Shown: positions 1 through 9,888, numbered from the stretch's first letter. The stretch is 52,531 nucleotides of DNA from Pseudomonadota bacterium (GCA_021816775.1 JAKAXA010000022.1:1-52531); one strand, 5' to 3'. Notes: generated by a model from the letters alone, not told the origin. Numbers and translations are program-made.

Positions 1-632
1 CACTGCGCACGGCAGCCAGTGCCACCGGAAGGACTTGGCGTCCTGCGGCTTGCACGGCGCATCCCTGCCCCGCGCCTCCCTGGTGAGGTAAGATTTTGGC
101 CCAGCTAAGACAATCGATCGATCCACCGCCTCAGGAGCCCCCAGCCCCCTGCTCCAGGCTCATACCTGAATTGGAAAAGACTGAACTGCGGCCCGCAGCG
201 GCGATGCGCCGGCCCATCATGGAATCAACCGTTCAGCGGCTCGCACGGTTTCAGCGCCGCCCGCGCGAGCCGTCCGCACGAGATGCGCCGGCATCCGGGC
301 TGCATACCGGTCGGCACCACGCTGACCCGCTCGCAATCTGCGCCCCATCGGCACCGGCGTGCTGCGCGCCTCGAGGCGCCGCCATAGCGGCTGCGAGCGA
401 ACGCCCATCCTGTCGGTGGCCGCCGACGCGCATGCAGGTGAACCCGTCGCCGCGGCAAGGGTGCATGCACTTTCCATCAGGGGACCATGCCCCTGCCGTC
501 ATAGCGCAGGGATTCGTGTTGGCGGATGCACGCCGAAGCGGCCAGGAGACAGCGCATTTCGGGACACCGAACTATCATCTGCCGGATGTCAATTGTACAA
601 TGCGCGCGCTCGTTGTCCCCCGAGGAGATACG
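1..632. other. Left-edge region with no supportable gene before the microprotein
   Basis: Several long open frames cross this stretch on both strands. They overlap each other, have Arg/Pro/Ala-rich random-looking translations, and show no domain, signal peptide or ribosome-binding site. I see no gene here. The only structured element is the palindrome and promoter-like sequence at 592-601, described separately. Confidence 0.5.
592..601 (+). promoter_or_regulatory. Candidate -10 element embedded in a 10-bp palindrome
   Basis: The sequence ATTGTACAAT is a perfect palindrome. Its right half contains TACAAT (596-601), five of six matches to the -10 consensus. A transcript starting near 608 would have a leader of about 25 bases before the ATG at 633. 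The -35 region is poor, which fits a regulated promoter. A palindrome on the -10 is a typical repressor site and a drug exporter lies downstream. The regulator is unknown. Confidence 0.35.
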
Positions 633-776
633 ATGAGCAGAACTGCAAACGTTGGATGTGCCGACCGGCACCCCATCGTCGGCGCGCCCAGCGCGGACTG
701 CAACGGCTGCCGCGCATGCCGTTACTGTGGCAACGGGGGCGGTTGGCTGCAACGCCGTTCAGGTGTCACTCGATGA
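633..776 (+). CDS. Possible Cys-rich microprotein (47 aa) upstream of the MFS exporter
   Basis: The ATG at 633 follows a good ribosome-binding site, GAGGAG, six bases upstream. The 47-residue product has Cys at 9, 23, 26, 29 and 32. The last four form a CxxCxxCxxC array with basic residues between them, a pattern that can bind zinc or an iron-sulfur cluster. No membrane segment is seen. Its TGA overlaps an ATG (ATGA at 773-776) that opens the frame of the MFS exporter, so the two could be translationally coupled. I do not recognise a family. A chance reading frame is possible; the ribosome-binding site, the coupling and the regular Cys spacing are the only support. Confidence 0.35.
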   Translation: MSRTANVGCADRHPIVGAPSADCNGCRACRYCGNGGGWLQRRSGVTR

Positions 777-2470
777 GCACCGGCACCGCCCGCAAACCCG
801 GCACCACCCCGCACTGCAAACCCGATACCACCCCGCCTGAAATTGGCTCGAGCCCTGCCGGTGAGGAGCCCCGGGGGCGGCACGCGCATGCTGACCCTGG
901 CCGAATCGAAGCCAGCCGATTACAGCAACCCGCCAAGACCGACATCAGCGTCGCGGAACGTCTGGGCCTGGTTTCCCGCAGGCACCCGCCGAGACCCGGC
1001 CTGATGGCGCGCGACCGCTGGCAGTGGACCGTGCTCACCGTCGTTCTCATCGGCGCGACGATGTCGGCGCTCGATGTCACCATCGTCAACATTGCCCTGC
1101 CGACCATCAGGATCGAATTCGGGACGAGCCTCACGCTCGTCGAATGGGTCTCGATGGCCTACATGATCGTCTTGGCGATCGCCCTGCCGATCGTCGGGCG
1201 ACTCGCCGACATCTTCGGCCGCAGCCGTCTTTACAACATCGGGTTCGGGATCTTCGTCGTTGGGTCTGCGCTGTGCGGCGTGGCACCGGGTATCGGCACC
1301 CTCATCTTCGCCCGAGCGCTGCAGGCGGTCGGCGCCGCCCTGCTACAAGCGAATTCCGTGGCGCTCATCACGCAAGTGTTCCGCAGCCGGAAGCTCGGCC
1401 ACGCACTCGGCGCCCAGGCCGCGGTCCAGGGCACGGCCATGGCTCTCGGGCCTTTCATCGGCGCGATGCTCATCGCATCCTTAGGCTGGCGGTCCATCTT
1501 CTTCGTCAATGTCCCGATCGGGATCGCCGGCGCATACGCGGCACATCGTGTATTGCCGCGGTTCCATCGCGTCCATAAAGACGTGAAGATCGATTATGTG
1601 GGCATCACCCTCCTCACCGTCGGGCTGATGGCGGTCGTTTTGGCGGTGAACCAGGCCGGATCCCTCGGCTGGACTTCGCCTCTGATCGTGTCCCACTTTC
1701 TGCTGGGCGTTGTCTGCCTTGGCGCTTTCGCCGTCACCGAGCGGATCGTCAAGCATCCGACGATTGACCCCAGCCTGTTTCGTCGCTATACGATCGCCGC
1801 GGGCAACATCACGGCTCTTCTGGCCTATTACACGCTGTTCAGCGTCTTGTTCCTGCTTCCTTTTTACTTCGAGCAGGTCCTGCACTACAGCGCCGTGATC
1901 ACCGGACTCATGCTGACTGCGGTCCCGTTCGCGATGGCCGTCGTCGCGCCCCTCGCCGGCCGTAAATGCGATCGGTTCGGATCCCGCAAGTTCCTGGTCA
2001 GCGGCTCATTGATGCTCGCGGCCGGCTCCCTCCTTCTTGTGTTCGCGCCGAGCACCCCCCGGCCGACCGAGCTCCTCGTCGCAATGTTCGTTCTCGGCAC
2101 CGGGCTCGGGGTCTTCACCCCTGCGAACAACCGCGCCACCATGGCGGCCACGCCGCGCGACAAGCTCGGCATGACTGGGGGGTTTCTGAACATGATGCGC
2201 TCCCTCGGGGTTATCCTCGGTGTTGATATCTCAGGCATGGTTTTCCTCGCCGTCGCCGGCGCTCACGCGAGCGCGCATCCGGGCGCGGCGCACGAGAGCC
2301 GCGAAGCGCTTGTCTTCTCCAATAAGGTCGCCTTCATGGATGGTTTCCATGTGGCCATGCTGACCCTGGTCGGCGTGGCGCTGCTTTGCGCACTGTTTTC
2401 CTTCTTCCGCAAGAACGAAACCGGCGGCCCGACCCAGTCCCTGCCCGGAGAATCGCTCGAGCTGGCCTGA
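773..2470 (+). CDS. DHA2-family (EmrB/QacA type) MFS drug:H+ antiporter
   Basis: Inner-membrane multidrug exporter of the major facilitator superfamily, 14-helix DHA2 branch. The conserved part begins at the Met encoded at 1004 (488 aa from there). TM1 carries the DHA2 pattern with an Asp-Val-Thr-Ile-Val-Asn run, and the loop 2-3 motif A reads GRLADIFGRSR. A motif-C-like Gly-rich stretch follows in TM5. I extend the start to ATG 773 for three reasons. It overlaps the preceding stop as ATGA, it has AGGTG seven bases upstream, and codons between 773 and 1004 keep a C/G-rich third position. This adds a 77-residue polar N-terminal tail with a twice-repeated KP(G/D)TTP unit, unusual for the family. 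If the tail is spurious, 1004 is the start. Substrate unknown. No adaptor (EmrA) gene lies beside it. Confidence 0.85.
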   Translation: MSTGTARKPGTTPHCKPDTTPPEIGSSPAGEEPRGRHAHADPGRIEASRLQQPAKTDISVAERLGLVSRRHPPRPGLMARDRWQWTVLTVVLIGATMSALDVTIVNIALPTIRIEFGTSLTLVEWVSMAYMIVLAIALPIVGRLADIFGRSRLYNIGFGIFVVGSALCGVAPGIGTLIFARALQAVGAALLQANSVALITQVFRSRKLGHALGAQAAVQGTAMALGPFIGAMLIASLGWRSIFFVNVPIGIAGAYAAHRVLPRFHRVHKDVKIDYVGITLLTVGLMAVVLAVNQAGSLGWTSPLIVSHFLLGVVCLGAFAVTERIVKHPTIDPSLFRRYTIAAGNITALLAYYTLFSVLFLLPFYFEQVLHYSAVITGLMLTAVPFAMAVVAPLAGRKCDRFGSRKFLVSGSLMLAAGSLLLVFAPSTPRPTELLVAMFVLGTGLGVFTPANNRATMAATPRDKLGMTGGFLNMMRSLGVILGVDISGMVFLAVAGAHASAHPGAAHESREALVFSNKVAFMDGFHVAMLTLVGVALLCALFSFFRKNETGGPTQSLPGESLELA

Positions 2471-3253
2471 ACTTGCACGGTGCAGTGACCCGCCTGAGGC
2501 TGTGGTGACGCGTGTGCCCGGCGCGCACAGTCGCGACAGCGCACCGTAGAGAGTCATCGGCCTCTCAGCCGCGCGCAAGCCCGCAGCACGATGCCAGCGA
2601 GACAAGCGGCGCGCGGCTCGCCATCCGGGTCGGCCGGCTACGCGCCTCAGACGTCGCCCTCGCCCCCCCGACTCCGAACTGCGATTGCACCCTCCTCGCT
2701 CCAACGGCCCGCAACTCTCGAGGACGTTGATGGAGGGCCTCCACGGGCTCGCAACTCAGGGCTTCCACCACAGCGCGAAATGACACAATGTCTTAATACG
2801 TCTCCAAGTCCGTTAACCTTCGAGCCCCTAAGGACGCCAAGAAACCTGACACGTCCGATTACCCGCAGGGCCATTCAACGAAGCAGCTGCTATCACCACC
2901 GTTGAAGCCGCCGTTACTCACAGCCCCCTCACCCCTTCAGTCGCCTACGTGGCAGTAAATCGCACGTGCTCTGATGGCATGTTGGCAGCCCATTGCCGAC
3001 CTTTCGGTATCGTTAAGGCGTAAATTCACCTACACGTCTAGACGAGCGCGTCCAAGTTGCCCGGCCCCTTGCAGGTCATCTCATGTTGCGATGACCATCT
3101 GCCCGCCCGGCAGCGCGACTGATATCCTGGCGAGGGATTTCATTTTGCCGCCGCGGACCACGCGACAGCGATGCGAGACGACAATTCCCCCTGACATGCC
3201 CAACTTTGCCCGCGGGCCACTACTGCGGGCAGCCGCCGCTCACGCGCCGCGTT
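2471..3253. other. 783-base intergenic region without a recognisable gene
   Basis: It separates the convergent MFS gene (+) and marR gene (-). Open frames here are short, overlap on both strands and look random. I find no clear terminator with a T-tract and no recognisable gene remnant. Confidence 0.5.
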
Positions 3254-3787
3254 CTACTTATGCTTTTTTGCGATTCGCTTCTCAACGTTACCGCGTGCAA
3301 TCGCTGCACTTGCGCCGACCGATGACAGTTGACTCACCTCGACCGGGGCGTCGAGACCGATCGCCTTTTCCTTGATGCGATGCAATACTTCCATGCACGC
3401 CCGAAGCTCCTCGGGCGGGACCCCTTCCAGAAGCTCGGCGCTCAGGCGCATAGCGACAGCATTGATCTGCTGAAGCAACGTGCACGACTTGCGACGAAGG
3501 TGCACCATCTTGATGCGCCGGTCGGTGTCCGAGCCGCGCCTCTCGATCCAGCCATCGGCTGCCATACGATCGAGCAGCCTCGCAAGCGTGGGATTTTCCA
3601 CGCCCAGACGCTCTGCCAGCTCCCTCTGGGACATGCCGTCTTCGGCCCAGGAAAGCTTAAGCAGGGTGATCCACTTCGCCTGGCTCAACCCGAGCGGCTT
3701 GAGGCGCTGATCGAGCCGATAACGCCAGGCTCGGCCCGTTTCGCCGAGCAGCGTGCCGAATCCCGGGAACTCTGCCTGCTTAGGCAT
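3254..3787 (-). CDS. MarR-family transcriptional regulator (efflux repressor candidate)
   Basis: 177-residue winged-helix regulator of the MarR/SlyA family. The central part holds the DNA-binding helices, with SQRELAERLGVENPTLARLLDRM as the helix-turn-helix and recognition region. The wing follows with a D-x-DRR-type sequence (SDTDRRIK), the family hallmark. The N- and C-terminal helices would form the dimer. ATG 3787 is preferred, with an AGG about ten bases upstream; an in-frame GTG at 3817 is possible. It lies 197 bases downstream of the RND pump gene on the same strand, as is common for MarR repressors of efflux operons. The obvious operator candidate is the palindrome at 9889-9900 over the operon promoter. 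Which ligand releases it cannot be read from sequence. Confidence 0.88.
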   Translation of the reverse strand: MPKQAEFPGFGTLLGETGRAWRYRLDQRLKPLGLSQAKWITLLKLSWAEDGMSQRELAERLGVENPTLARLLDRMAADGWIERRGSDTDRRIKMVHLRRKSCTLLQQINAVAMRLSAELLEGVPPEELRACMEVLHRIKEKAIGLDAPVEVSQLSSVGASAAIARGNVEKRIAKKHK

Positions 3788-3984
3788 CGCTTGTGGCCTC
3801 AAGGTCGTAAGCCCCACCGCCCCGCCGTCCGCCCCGCTCTGAATTCAGGATCACGCGGGGAGCCTCAGCGCAGCGCATCGGCGCCGGCGAACGGCCCCCA
3901 CGCGTCACTTGCAACCTCGTTCACCATGCTCCGGGATCGGCGCGCGCAACCGCGATCGTCCGTGTTCTCGGCTCGGCAGCAATC

Positions 3985-6900
3985 TCACGGTTTCGCGGCC
4001 ATCGTGGCGCTGGCGCGCCGATCGCGAGCCAGATACGTGTAAATGACGGGCACCACATAGAGCGAAAACAACGCGCCGATGGCCAGGCCCGCAGCAATCA
4101 CCAGACCCATGTCAAAACGGCTCACGGCTCCGGGGCCGGTGGCAAACACAAGCGGCAGAGCACCAAAGACCATTGCGCCCGTCGTCATGAGAATTGGACG
4201 GAGGCGAATACTCGAGGCCTTTTCGACCGCCGCACAGCGGTCGAGTCCCTCGGTTTCCTGGATCACGTTGGCGAACTGCACGATCAGAATACCCTGTTTG
4301 GTGATCAATCCGATGAGGGTAATCAGTCCAACCTCGGTGTAGATATTGATCGTGCCGGCACCGAGATACAGGAATACGAGCGCACCGGTGATCGCCATCG
4401 GCAGCGTCACCAGGACGATCAGAGGGTCCCGGAAGCTCTCAAACTGTGCTGCGAGCAGCAGATAAACGAGCAGCACCGAGAGCGCAAACATGACGATGAT
4501 CGCGTGGCCCTGCTGCATGTATTGCCGTGACTCGCTCGCATAGTTTATGCCGAAGCCAGGCGGCAAGATCCTCTTCGCCTCCGTCCTCAGATAGGAAAGC
4601 GCCTGCCCAAGGGTCACGCCGGGTGCCATGACGCCCTGGATCGTTGCAGAATTGAGCTGCTGGAACTGAGGCAGGTACTCCGGCTGCACTTCGGTGTGCA
4701 CGCTCATCAACGTCGAGAGAGGGATCAGTGCACCTGTGCCGCCGTGGATATAGTAGTCCCGCAGCATCGACGGATGGGCACGGAAGCGGTCCGACACCTG
4801 CGGAATGACCTTGTAGCTGTGGCCCGAGATATCAAACCGGTTGACGTAGTTGCCGCCGAGCAGCGGCTCAAGATTATCGGCGATGTTGGCCATGGTAATG
4901 CCGAGATCGCCGGCAAGATTGCGGTTGACGTGCAACACGACCCCCGGGGAGTCATAGCGCAGGTCCTTGGTGAGGAAGGCGAACCGTCCGCTTTGCATCG
5001 CCTTGCCGATGAGCGCGTTGGCCACCTGATCAATCTTGCTGAAGTGGCTGCTTGAGGTGATGACGAATTGGACGGGGAAACCTCCGGCTGAGCCCGGCAG
5101 CGACGGCTTGGGGAACGCCGCGGCCTGCACGCCAGTAAGCCGATTGAGTTTCTGCTGCACCTCGGGCATCAGCGCCATCTGTGTCTCGGAGCGCTGGCTC
5201 CACGGCTTGAGCTTCATCCCACCAATCATCGCGTTGTCGACCGCGCCGCTGAGGGATATGCCATTGATCTGGAAGACTTGCTTGGTCGCCGGAAAGCTCC
5301 TGAAAATGCTTGCGACCTGGCGCGCGTAATGGTTCAGATAATGCAATGTCGCCGTCGCAGGTCCGGTGGCGGAGACGAGGATCAGCCCCTGATCTTCGGT
5401 GGGCGCCAGCTCGCTCGGTGTGCCGAAAAACAGCACCGGAATTGACACGAAGACCGCCACGGAGACCACGAGCGCCGCCGAACGGTACTTGAGTACCGCC
5501 GCAAGCGAGCGATCGTAGGCCCGTCGAAGATGCTCGTAAGCGACATCGAGTGCATGCGCGAACCCGTGCGACGGCGACGGCCGCAGCACCTTGGACGAGA
5601 GCATCGGTGAGAGCGTCAGCGCGATGACGGCTGAAACCGCGACCGTGAAGACGAGCGTAAATGCGAATTCCGAAAAGAGACTCCCCGTCAATCCACCCGT
5701 CAGGGCGATCGGTGCGAATACGGCTGCGAGAGTCGTTGCCATAACGATGATCGGGCTGCCGAGCTCGCGCGCACCGAGGATCGCGGCATCAAATGCGCTC
5801 ATCCCCTCCTCCATGTGCCGGTGGATGTTCTCGACGATGATGATGGCATCGTCAACGACCAAACCGATGGCCAGCACGACGGCGAGCAGCGTGATGAGAT
5901 TAATCGTGTAGCCGACGGCAATCATGAAGATACCGCCGCCCACGATCGCCAAGGGAATGGCCACGGCGGGGATGAGCAGCGAGCGCAGCGAGCCGAGAAA
6001 CAGGAAGATCACGACCACGACCACCACGAGCGTGATCGCAATAGTCGTCATGACCTCATGGATCGACTTCTGGATGAACACACTCCCGTCGTACGGAATC
6101 GCCGCCTTGATGCCCGGCGGGAGGGCGCGCGTCAATTGCGCAAAGGCCTTGTGCACGCCCCTGGCCACCGACAGGCTGTTGGCATTTGGAGATGCGAAGA
6201 CGCCGATGAAAACGGCGGGTTTTCCGTTGTAATAGACCGCTTGATTGTAGTTCTGACCGCCGAGCGTGACCTTGGCTACATCACCGAGGCGCACCAAGGT
6301 GTTGCCAGAATGCGCCACGACCAGATTGCGGAATTGGCGCGCGCTGTGCAGGATCGTGTCGGCCCGGATCGGTCGCGCGATATCGGCCGAGCGGGTGCGG
6401 CCTACGGCGCTGATGTAGTTGTTCGAGGCAAGCGCCGCGGACACCTCGGCGGGCGTCACCCCCAGGGCCGCCATGCGGTTGGGATTGAGCCACACGCGCA
6501 GCGCGAAGCTGTCCCCGCTCGGACCGGTGCCGGCGGGAACGATCTGCGCCTGGCCGACGCCCTTGACGCCCTGGACTGCCGGCTGCACGACTCGCAAGAC
6601 GTAGTCGTTCACCTGTTGCTGCGAGAGCGTATTGCTGTAGAACGCGAGGTACATCAACGCGGTCTGATTGCCGACCGTCTCATTGATCACCGGCGCCTGG
6701 GTGCCGGTCGGCAACTGGTTCTGCACCTGTTGCACCTTGGACATGATCTGCGCGACGGCGGCATTCGGGTTGTAATTGAGGCGCATGTACACCGTGATCG
6801 TCGAGGTGCCCTGCGAACTCGTGGCCGTCATGTAGTCGATGCCCGGCGCCGACGCGATCGCCTGCTCGAGCCGTGCGGTCACGAATCCGAGCACGGTGGA

Positions 6901-7068
6901 GGAGCTCGCACCGGGGTACGCCGTCGTCACGGTCACCAGAGTGCTCGTGACCTTTGGATATTGGCGCACCGCCATTTCGGTCCAGGCTCGCAGCCCGAGC
7001 AGCAGGATCACCAGGCTCAAGGCCGTGGCGAGCACCGGACGGCGTATAAAGATGTCCGTAAAACGCAT
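3985..7068 (-). CDS. RND multidrug efflux pump, inner-membrane permease (AcrB/MexB type)
   Basis: 1027-residue hydrophobe/amphiphile efflux (HAE1) pump, close to AcrB in length (1049). It exports drugs from the periplasm and inner leaflet using the proton gradient, as a trimer. The N-terminus (FIRRPVLATALS) is the typical HAE1 start. Twelve membrane segments are arranged in two halves with large periplasmic loops after TM1 and TM7. TM4 holds the proton-relay pair in LVVDDAIIIVE, and TM10 has the partner Lys in GLITKQGILIVQFAN. ATG 7068 has an AAGGGCAG ribosome-binding site and leaves 16 bases after the adaptor gene; the longer frame would overlap that gene. It is the last gene of the outer membrane factor-adaptor-pump operon. 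Confidence 0.96.
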   Translation of the reverse strand: MRFTDIFIRRPVLATALSLVILLLGLRAWTEMAVRQYPKVTSTLVTVTTAYPGASSSTVLGFVTARLEQAIASAPGIDYMTATSSQGTSTITVYMRLNYNPNAAVAQIMSKVQQVQNQLPTGTQAPVINETVGNQTALMYLAFYSNTLSQQQVNDYVLRVVQPAVQGVKGVGQAQIVPAGTGPSGDSFALRVWLNPNRMAALGVTPAEVSAALASNNYISAVGRTRSADIARPIRADTILHSARQFRNLVVAHSGNTLVRLGDVAKVTLGGQNYNQAVYYNGKPAVFIGVFASPNANSLSVARGVHKAFAQLTRALPPGIKAAIPYDGSVFIQKSIHEVMTTIAITLVVVVVVIFLFLGSLRSLLIPAVAIPLAIVGGGIFMIAVGYTINLITLLAVVLAIGLVVDDAIIIVENIHRHMEEGMSAFDAAILGARELGSPIIVMATTLAAVFAPIALTGGLTGSLFSEFAFTLVFTVAVSAVIALTLSPMLSSKVLRPSPSHGFAHALDVAYEHLRRAYDRSLAAVLKYRSAALVVSVAVFVSIPVLFFGTPSELAPTEDQGLILVSATGPATATLHYLNHYARQVASIFRSFPATKQVFQINGISLSGAVDNAMIGGMKLKPWSQRSETQMALMPEVQQKLNRLTGVQAAAFPKPSLPGSAGGFPVQFVITSSSHFSKIDQVANALIGKAMQSGRFAFLTKDLRYDSPGVVLHVNRNLAGDLGITMANIADNLEPLLGGNYVNRFDISGHSYKVIPQVSDRFRAHPSMLRDYYIHGGTGALIPLSTLMSVHTEVQPEYLPQFQQLNSATIQGVMAPGVTLGQALSYLRTEAKRILPPGFGINYASESRQYMQQGHAIIVMFALSVLLVYLLLAAQFESFRDPLIVLVTLPMAITGALVFLYLGAGTINIYTEVGLITLIGLITKQGILIVQFANVIQETEGLDRCAAVEKASSIRLRPILMTTGAMVFGALPLVFATGPGAVSRFDMGLVIAAGLAIGALFSLYVVPVIYTYLARDRRASATMAAKP

Positions 7069-7084
7069 CGCGCTGCCCTTCGTC

Positions 7085-8188
7085 TCAGTGCGCGCTGCCG
7101 CGATCAATCACGACCGGCGTCCCGTTGCGCAGCTTGATCTGTCCGGCAGTCACAACGAGATCCCCTCGGTGCAGACCCGCCAGGATTTCGGTGAGCTGGC
7201 CGTGTGTGTGCCCTGGCTTTATCGGCGTGGAAACCGCCACTTGCAGCTCATGAGAGCCTTCCTTGTGCTTCTTGATGACATACACATAATCGCCGAAGGT
7301 GCTGTAAGTGACGGCTACCGTCGGCACGGCCAAGCGCTTGCGCGCGGCACCGACCAGGATACGCGCCTCGCCGAACATGCCGGGCCGCAGCCGCAGATGC
7401 GGATTGTGGACGATGGCCTCCACCGTGACATTGCGAGTATTGGGATTGACCTGGGAATTGATTGCCGTGATCCGACCCTGAAAGCGTCGGCCGGGAAAGG
7501 CATCGACCGTGAGGTAGACCGTCTGGCCCCGCTGGATCAGACCGCTCTGGATCTGCGGCACGGTGAACTCGGCCCGCAGGGGATTCCACACGTTGAGTGC
7601 GGCGATTTCCGTGCCAGGCGAGAGATACTCACCGAGGCTCACCTGGCGCACCCCCATCCATCCGGAAAAGGGCGCGCCGACTTCAAGCTTCGCGAGGGTC
7701 GCGAGCACGTTGGCGACCGATGCCTTGGCGCTCTGCTCGTCCGCCCGTGCGGTATCCAGCGCCGCGAGACTGGTGGCGCGTGCGGCGTACAAGTGCTGCG
7801 CCCTTTGGTAATTGATGCGGGCGAGCGTTTCGTTGGCGCGATCCTGGGCCAGCGTCGCCAGCTGATTCGAATCATCGAGCTGGATGAGTCGCTGGCCCTT
7901 CTTGACGTGCTCGCCGGAATGGAAGTAGATGCCGGTGACCTGCCCGGAGAGCTGCGGAGTGAGATCTACGCCGGAGGTCGCAACCAGGCTCGCGACCGTA
8001 TGAATATCCGACCGCCAAGACACTTTGACTACCCGTGCCGCAGAGACGCTGACCTGGAAAGGACCACGATGTGCCTGGGCAGCCCGCGCGGCGTGCTCCC
8101 GCCACAGCTTGATGCCGCCGATCACCGCAATCACCGCCGCGACGATGAGCACTGTGCGAAATATGACGCGCCGCTCGGGGTTCGCCAT
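7085..8188 (-). CDS. RND efflux periplasmic adaptor (membrane fusion protein)
   Basis: 367-residue HlyD/AcrA-type adaptor that bridges the inner-membrane pump and the outer-membrane channel. There is a single N-terminal membrane anchor at about residues 9-27 (FRTVLIVAAVIAVIGGI), and no lipobox, so it is anchored by a helix. Next come the lipoyl half-motif (QLSGQVTGIYFHSGEHVKKGQ), an alpha-helical hairpin at about 105-165, the second lipoyl half (LEVGAPFSGWMGVRQVSLGEY) and beta-barrel and membrane-proximal domains. It is closest in style to the MexE/OqxA or MdtA-like adaptors with a short hairpin. It starts three bases after the outer membrane factor gene and ends 16 bases before the pump gene. 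Confidence 0.95.
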   Translation of the reverse strand: MANPERRVIFRTVLIVAAVIAVIGGIKLWREHAARAAQAHRGPFQVSVSAARVVKVSWRSDIHTVASLVATSGVDLTPQLSGQVTGIYFHSGEHVKKGQRLIQLDDSNQLATLAQDRANETLARINYQRAQHLYAARATSLAALDTARADEQSAKASVANVLATLAKLEVGAPFSGWMGVRQVSLGEYLSPGTEIAALNVWNPLRAEFTVPQIQSGLIQRGQTVYLTVDAFPGRRFQGRITAINSQVNPNTRNVTVEAIVHNPHLRLRPGMFGEARILVGAARKRLAVPTVAVTYSTFGDYVYVIKKHKEGSHELQVAVSTPIKPGHTHGQLTEILAGLHRGDLVVTAGQIKLRNGTPVVIDRGSAH

Positions 8189-8191
8189 CGG

Positions 8192-9715
8192 TCACTTCTC
8201 CTCAGCCATGGGTGATTTTCCTCGGCTCGTTGCCGGGGGGTGCAGCCGGGTGGCCGCCGGCGGCTGCGCCGTCCAGCTCCCACCCAGGGCGACGAACAGA
8301 CTCACGGTGTCGAGATAACGTTGCGATTGCGCTTGAATGTAGCTCAAGCGCGCGTTGCTGTTTTGCACCTCGGCGGTCAACAACGAGAGATAATCGACCG
8401 CACCGTCCCGGTAACTCGTCTGCGCAACACGCAGAGCCGCGCCGGTAGCGGCGAGCGCATGCTGCTCGGCACGCAACGTTTGGGCGTCGTGCTCGAGAGC
8501 GCGCAGGGCGTTGGCGACTTGCTGGAAGGCCCCCAATACCGTCTGCCGGTACGCTGCAAATGTAGCGTCGTAGGAGGCGACCGCTTCTCGCTTCTGCGCC
8601 TCGAGCGTGCCGCCCTCGAAGATCGGCATCACCAGATCGCCCGCGAGGCTCCAGATGTTGCTCGCCGCGTGGACGATTGCTCCGGGCGCGGTGCTTTCCT
8701 GACCGAACTGTGCAGTGAGCGTCACGGTCGGATACATCTGCGCCTTCGCGATGCCGATCTCGACGTCCGCATAACGCAGCTGCGCTTCTGCGGCACGGAT
8801 ATCGGGGCGCTGCTGCAGCAGCGTGGAAGGCAAACTCACCGGGATCCGCGCCGGCAGCCGAACCTCGTCCAAACGCGGCGAATGATCGGGCCACTGTGCA
8901 GGCAGTTCGCCCACCAGGATCGCCAGCTCGTGCCGATAGACCGCCCATTGCTGCTCCAACGACGGCAGGGTGGCCTCGCTCGAAGCTACGCGACTGCGCT
9001 GCGTGAGTACACTCAGGTAGGGCACAGCGCCGAACCGATATTGCGTCTCGGTGAGCTTCAGCAGCCTCTTTTCACTGGCGATGATGGAGCGTGTCGCCAC
9101 AATCTGCGCGCGCACCGAGGCGGCGCTGATGGCGGCGGAGGCAACGTTCCCGATCAATGTCAAGCGGGCCGCATCGAGCTCATAGCGCCGGTAGTCCACC
9201 TGCGCCCGCTCGCCCTTGTAGACCAGGCGGTTGACGCCGAAGAAATCCGGGTAATAGCTGACCGCGAGCCCACCGGAGTACAGCGAGTAGATCCTCCCGG
9301 GAAAGGAACCGCCGGAGCTGGCCGCGGACGTCTTCTGCCGTGAGGCAGCGAGGTTTCCGCTGACCTGCGGGTAGAAAATCCCTGCCGCCGCCGCCATCGC
9401 GGCCCGCGCCTCCTGCAGTCGCGCCTGCTCCTGCACCAGCCCGGGATTGTTCTGCAGCGCGTGGCGAATGAGGATATCGAGCTTGGGCGAATCGAACTGC
9501 CGCCACCATTGGACCGGCAGTGCGGCACCGTAGGCAAACCGCTGCGCCTGACCGGCCGGTCCGATGGCGCTGACGGTGACACGCGGCGATGGGGCGCGTG
9601 TGTAAGATTCCGTGCGCACCGCAGGCAGAGAATAGCGGGGCGCGAAAGTACAGCCGGCGAGGCTCAGCAGACATGCGCAGCCGACTGAAAGCAACGCAGC
9701 AGCGCTTCTCGTCAT
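8192..9715 (-). CDS. Outer-membrane efflux lipoprotein (OprM/NodT family)
   Basis: 507-residue TolC-superfamily channel of the OprM/NodT lipoprotein type; the trimer forms the outer-membrane exit duct. The start at ATG 9715 has a GAGGGCGAG ribosome-binding site. It gives a signal peptide ending in a lipobox (LSLAGC, Cys at about 21), which settles the start against the longer frame to 9967. Two structural repeats of the OEP domain are visible, each ending in amphipathic helices rich in Gln/Ala, with family phrases such as LQQRPDIRAAEAQLRYADVE. It is the first gene of the tripartite operon, which is less usual than pump-last-but-one orders but well known for NodT operons. Confidence 0.95.
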   Translation of the reverse strand: MTRSAAALLSVGCACLLSLAGCTFAPRYSLPAVRTESYTRAPSPRVTVSAIGPAGQAQRFAYGAALPVQWWRQFDSPKLDILIRHALQNNPGLVQEQARLQEARAAMAAAAGIFYPQVSGNLAASRQKTSAASSGGSFPGRIYSLYSGGLAVSYYPDFFGVNRLVYKGERAQVDYRRYELDAARLTLIGNVASAAISAASVRAQIVATRSIIASEKRLLKLTETQYRFGAVPYLSVLTQRSRVASSEATLPSLEQQWAVYRHELAILVGELPAQWPDHSPRLDEVRLPARIPVSLPSTLLQQRPDIRAAEAQLRYADVEIGIAKAQMYPTVTLTAQFGQESTAPGAIVHAASNIWSLAGDLVMPIFEGGTLEAQKREAVASYDATFAAYRQTVLGAFQQVANALRALEHDAQTLRAEQHALAATGAALRVAQTSYRDGAVDYLSLLTAEVQNSNARLSYIQAQSQRYLDTVSLFVALGGSWTAQPPAATRLHPPATSRGKSPMAEEK

Positions 9716-9888
9716 GCTCGCCCTCGTGAGGCGCCGCGATGAGCCGCGCGGCCGGGCCAATCTTGGACAACGGTAATTCGGGAGCATCCTTAGCTCATGA
9801 AACGCAACTGCCGCCCGTGCGTGGCAAGGCGGATCAGTGATGCTCCCATTTGCGGAAGACCACGGTTCGTCGTGCGGGCGGCTATTGC

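Noticed and set aside
96-776. 226-residue open frame covering the left region
   Set aside because: Random-looking Arg/Pro/Ala composition, no domain, no ribosome-binding site at its start; only its last 47 codons have one.
773-850. Imperfect tandem repeat of about 24 bases in the exporter leader as a CRISPR-like or mobile repeat
   Set aside because: Only two copies, in frame, encoding KP-TTP units; better explained as a coding repeat.
5815-7137. 440-residue plus-strand frame
   Set aside because: Exact shadow of the RND pump gene; His/Arg/Asp-rich antisense translation.
8240-9343. 367-residue plus-strand frame
   Set aside because: Antisense shadow of the outer-membrane efflux gene.
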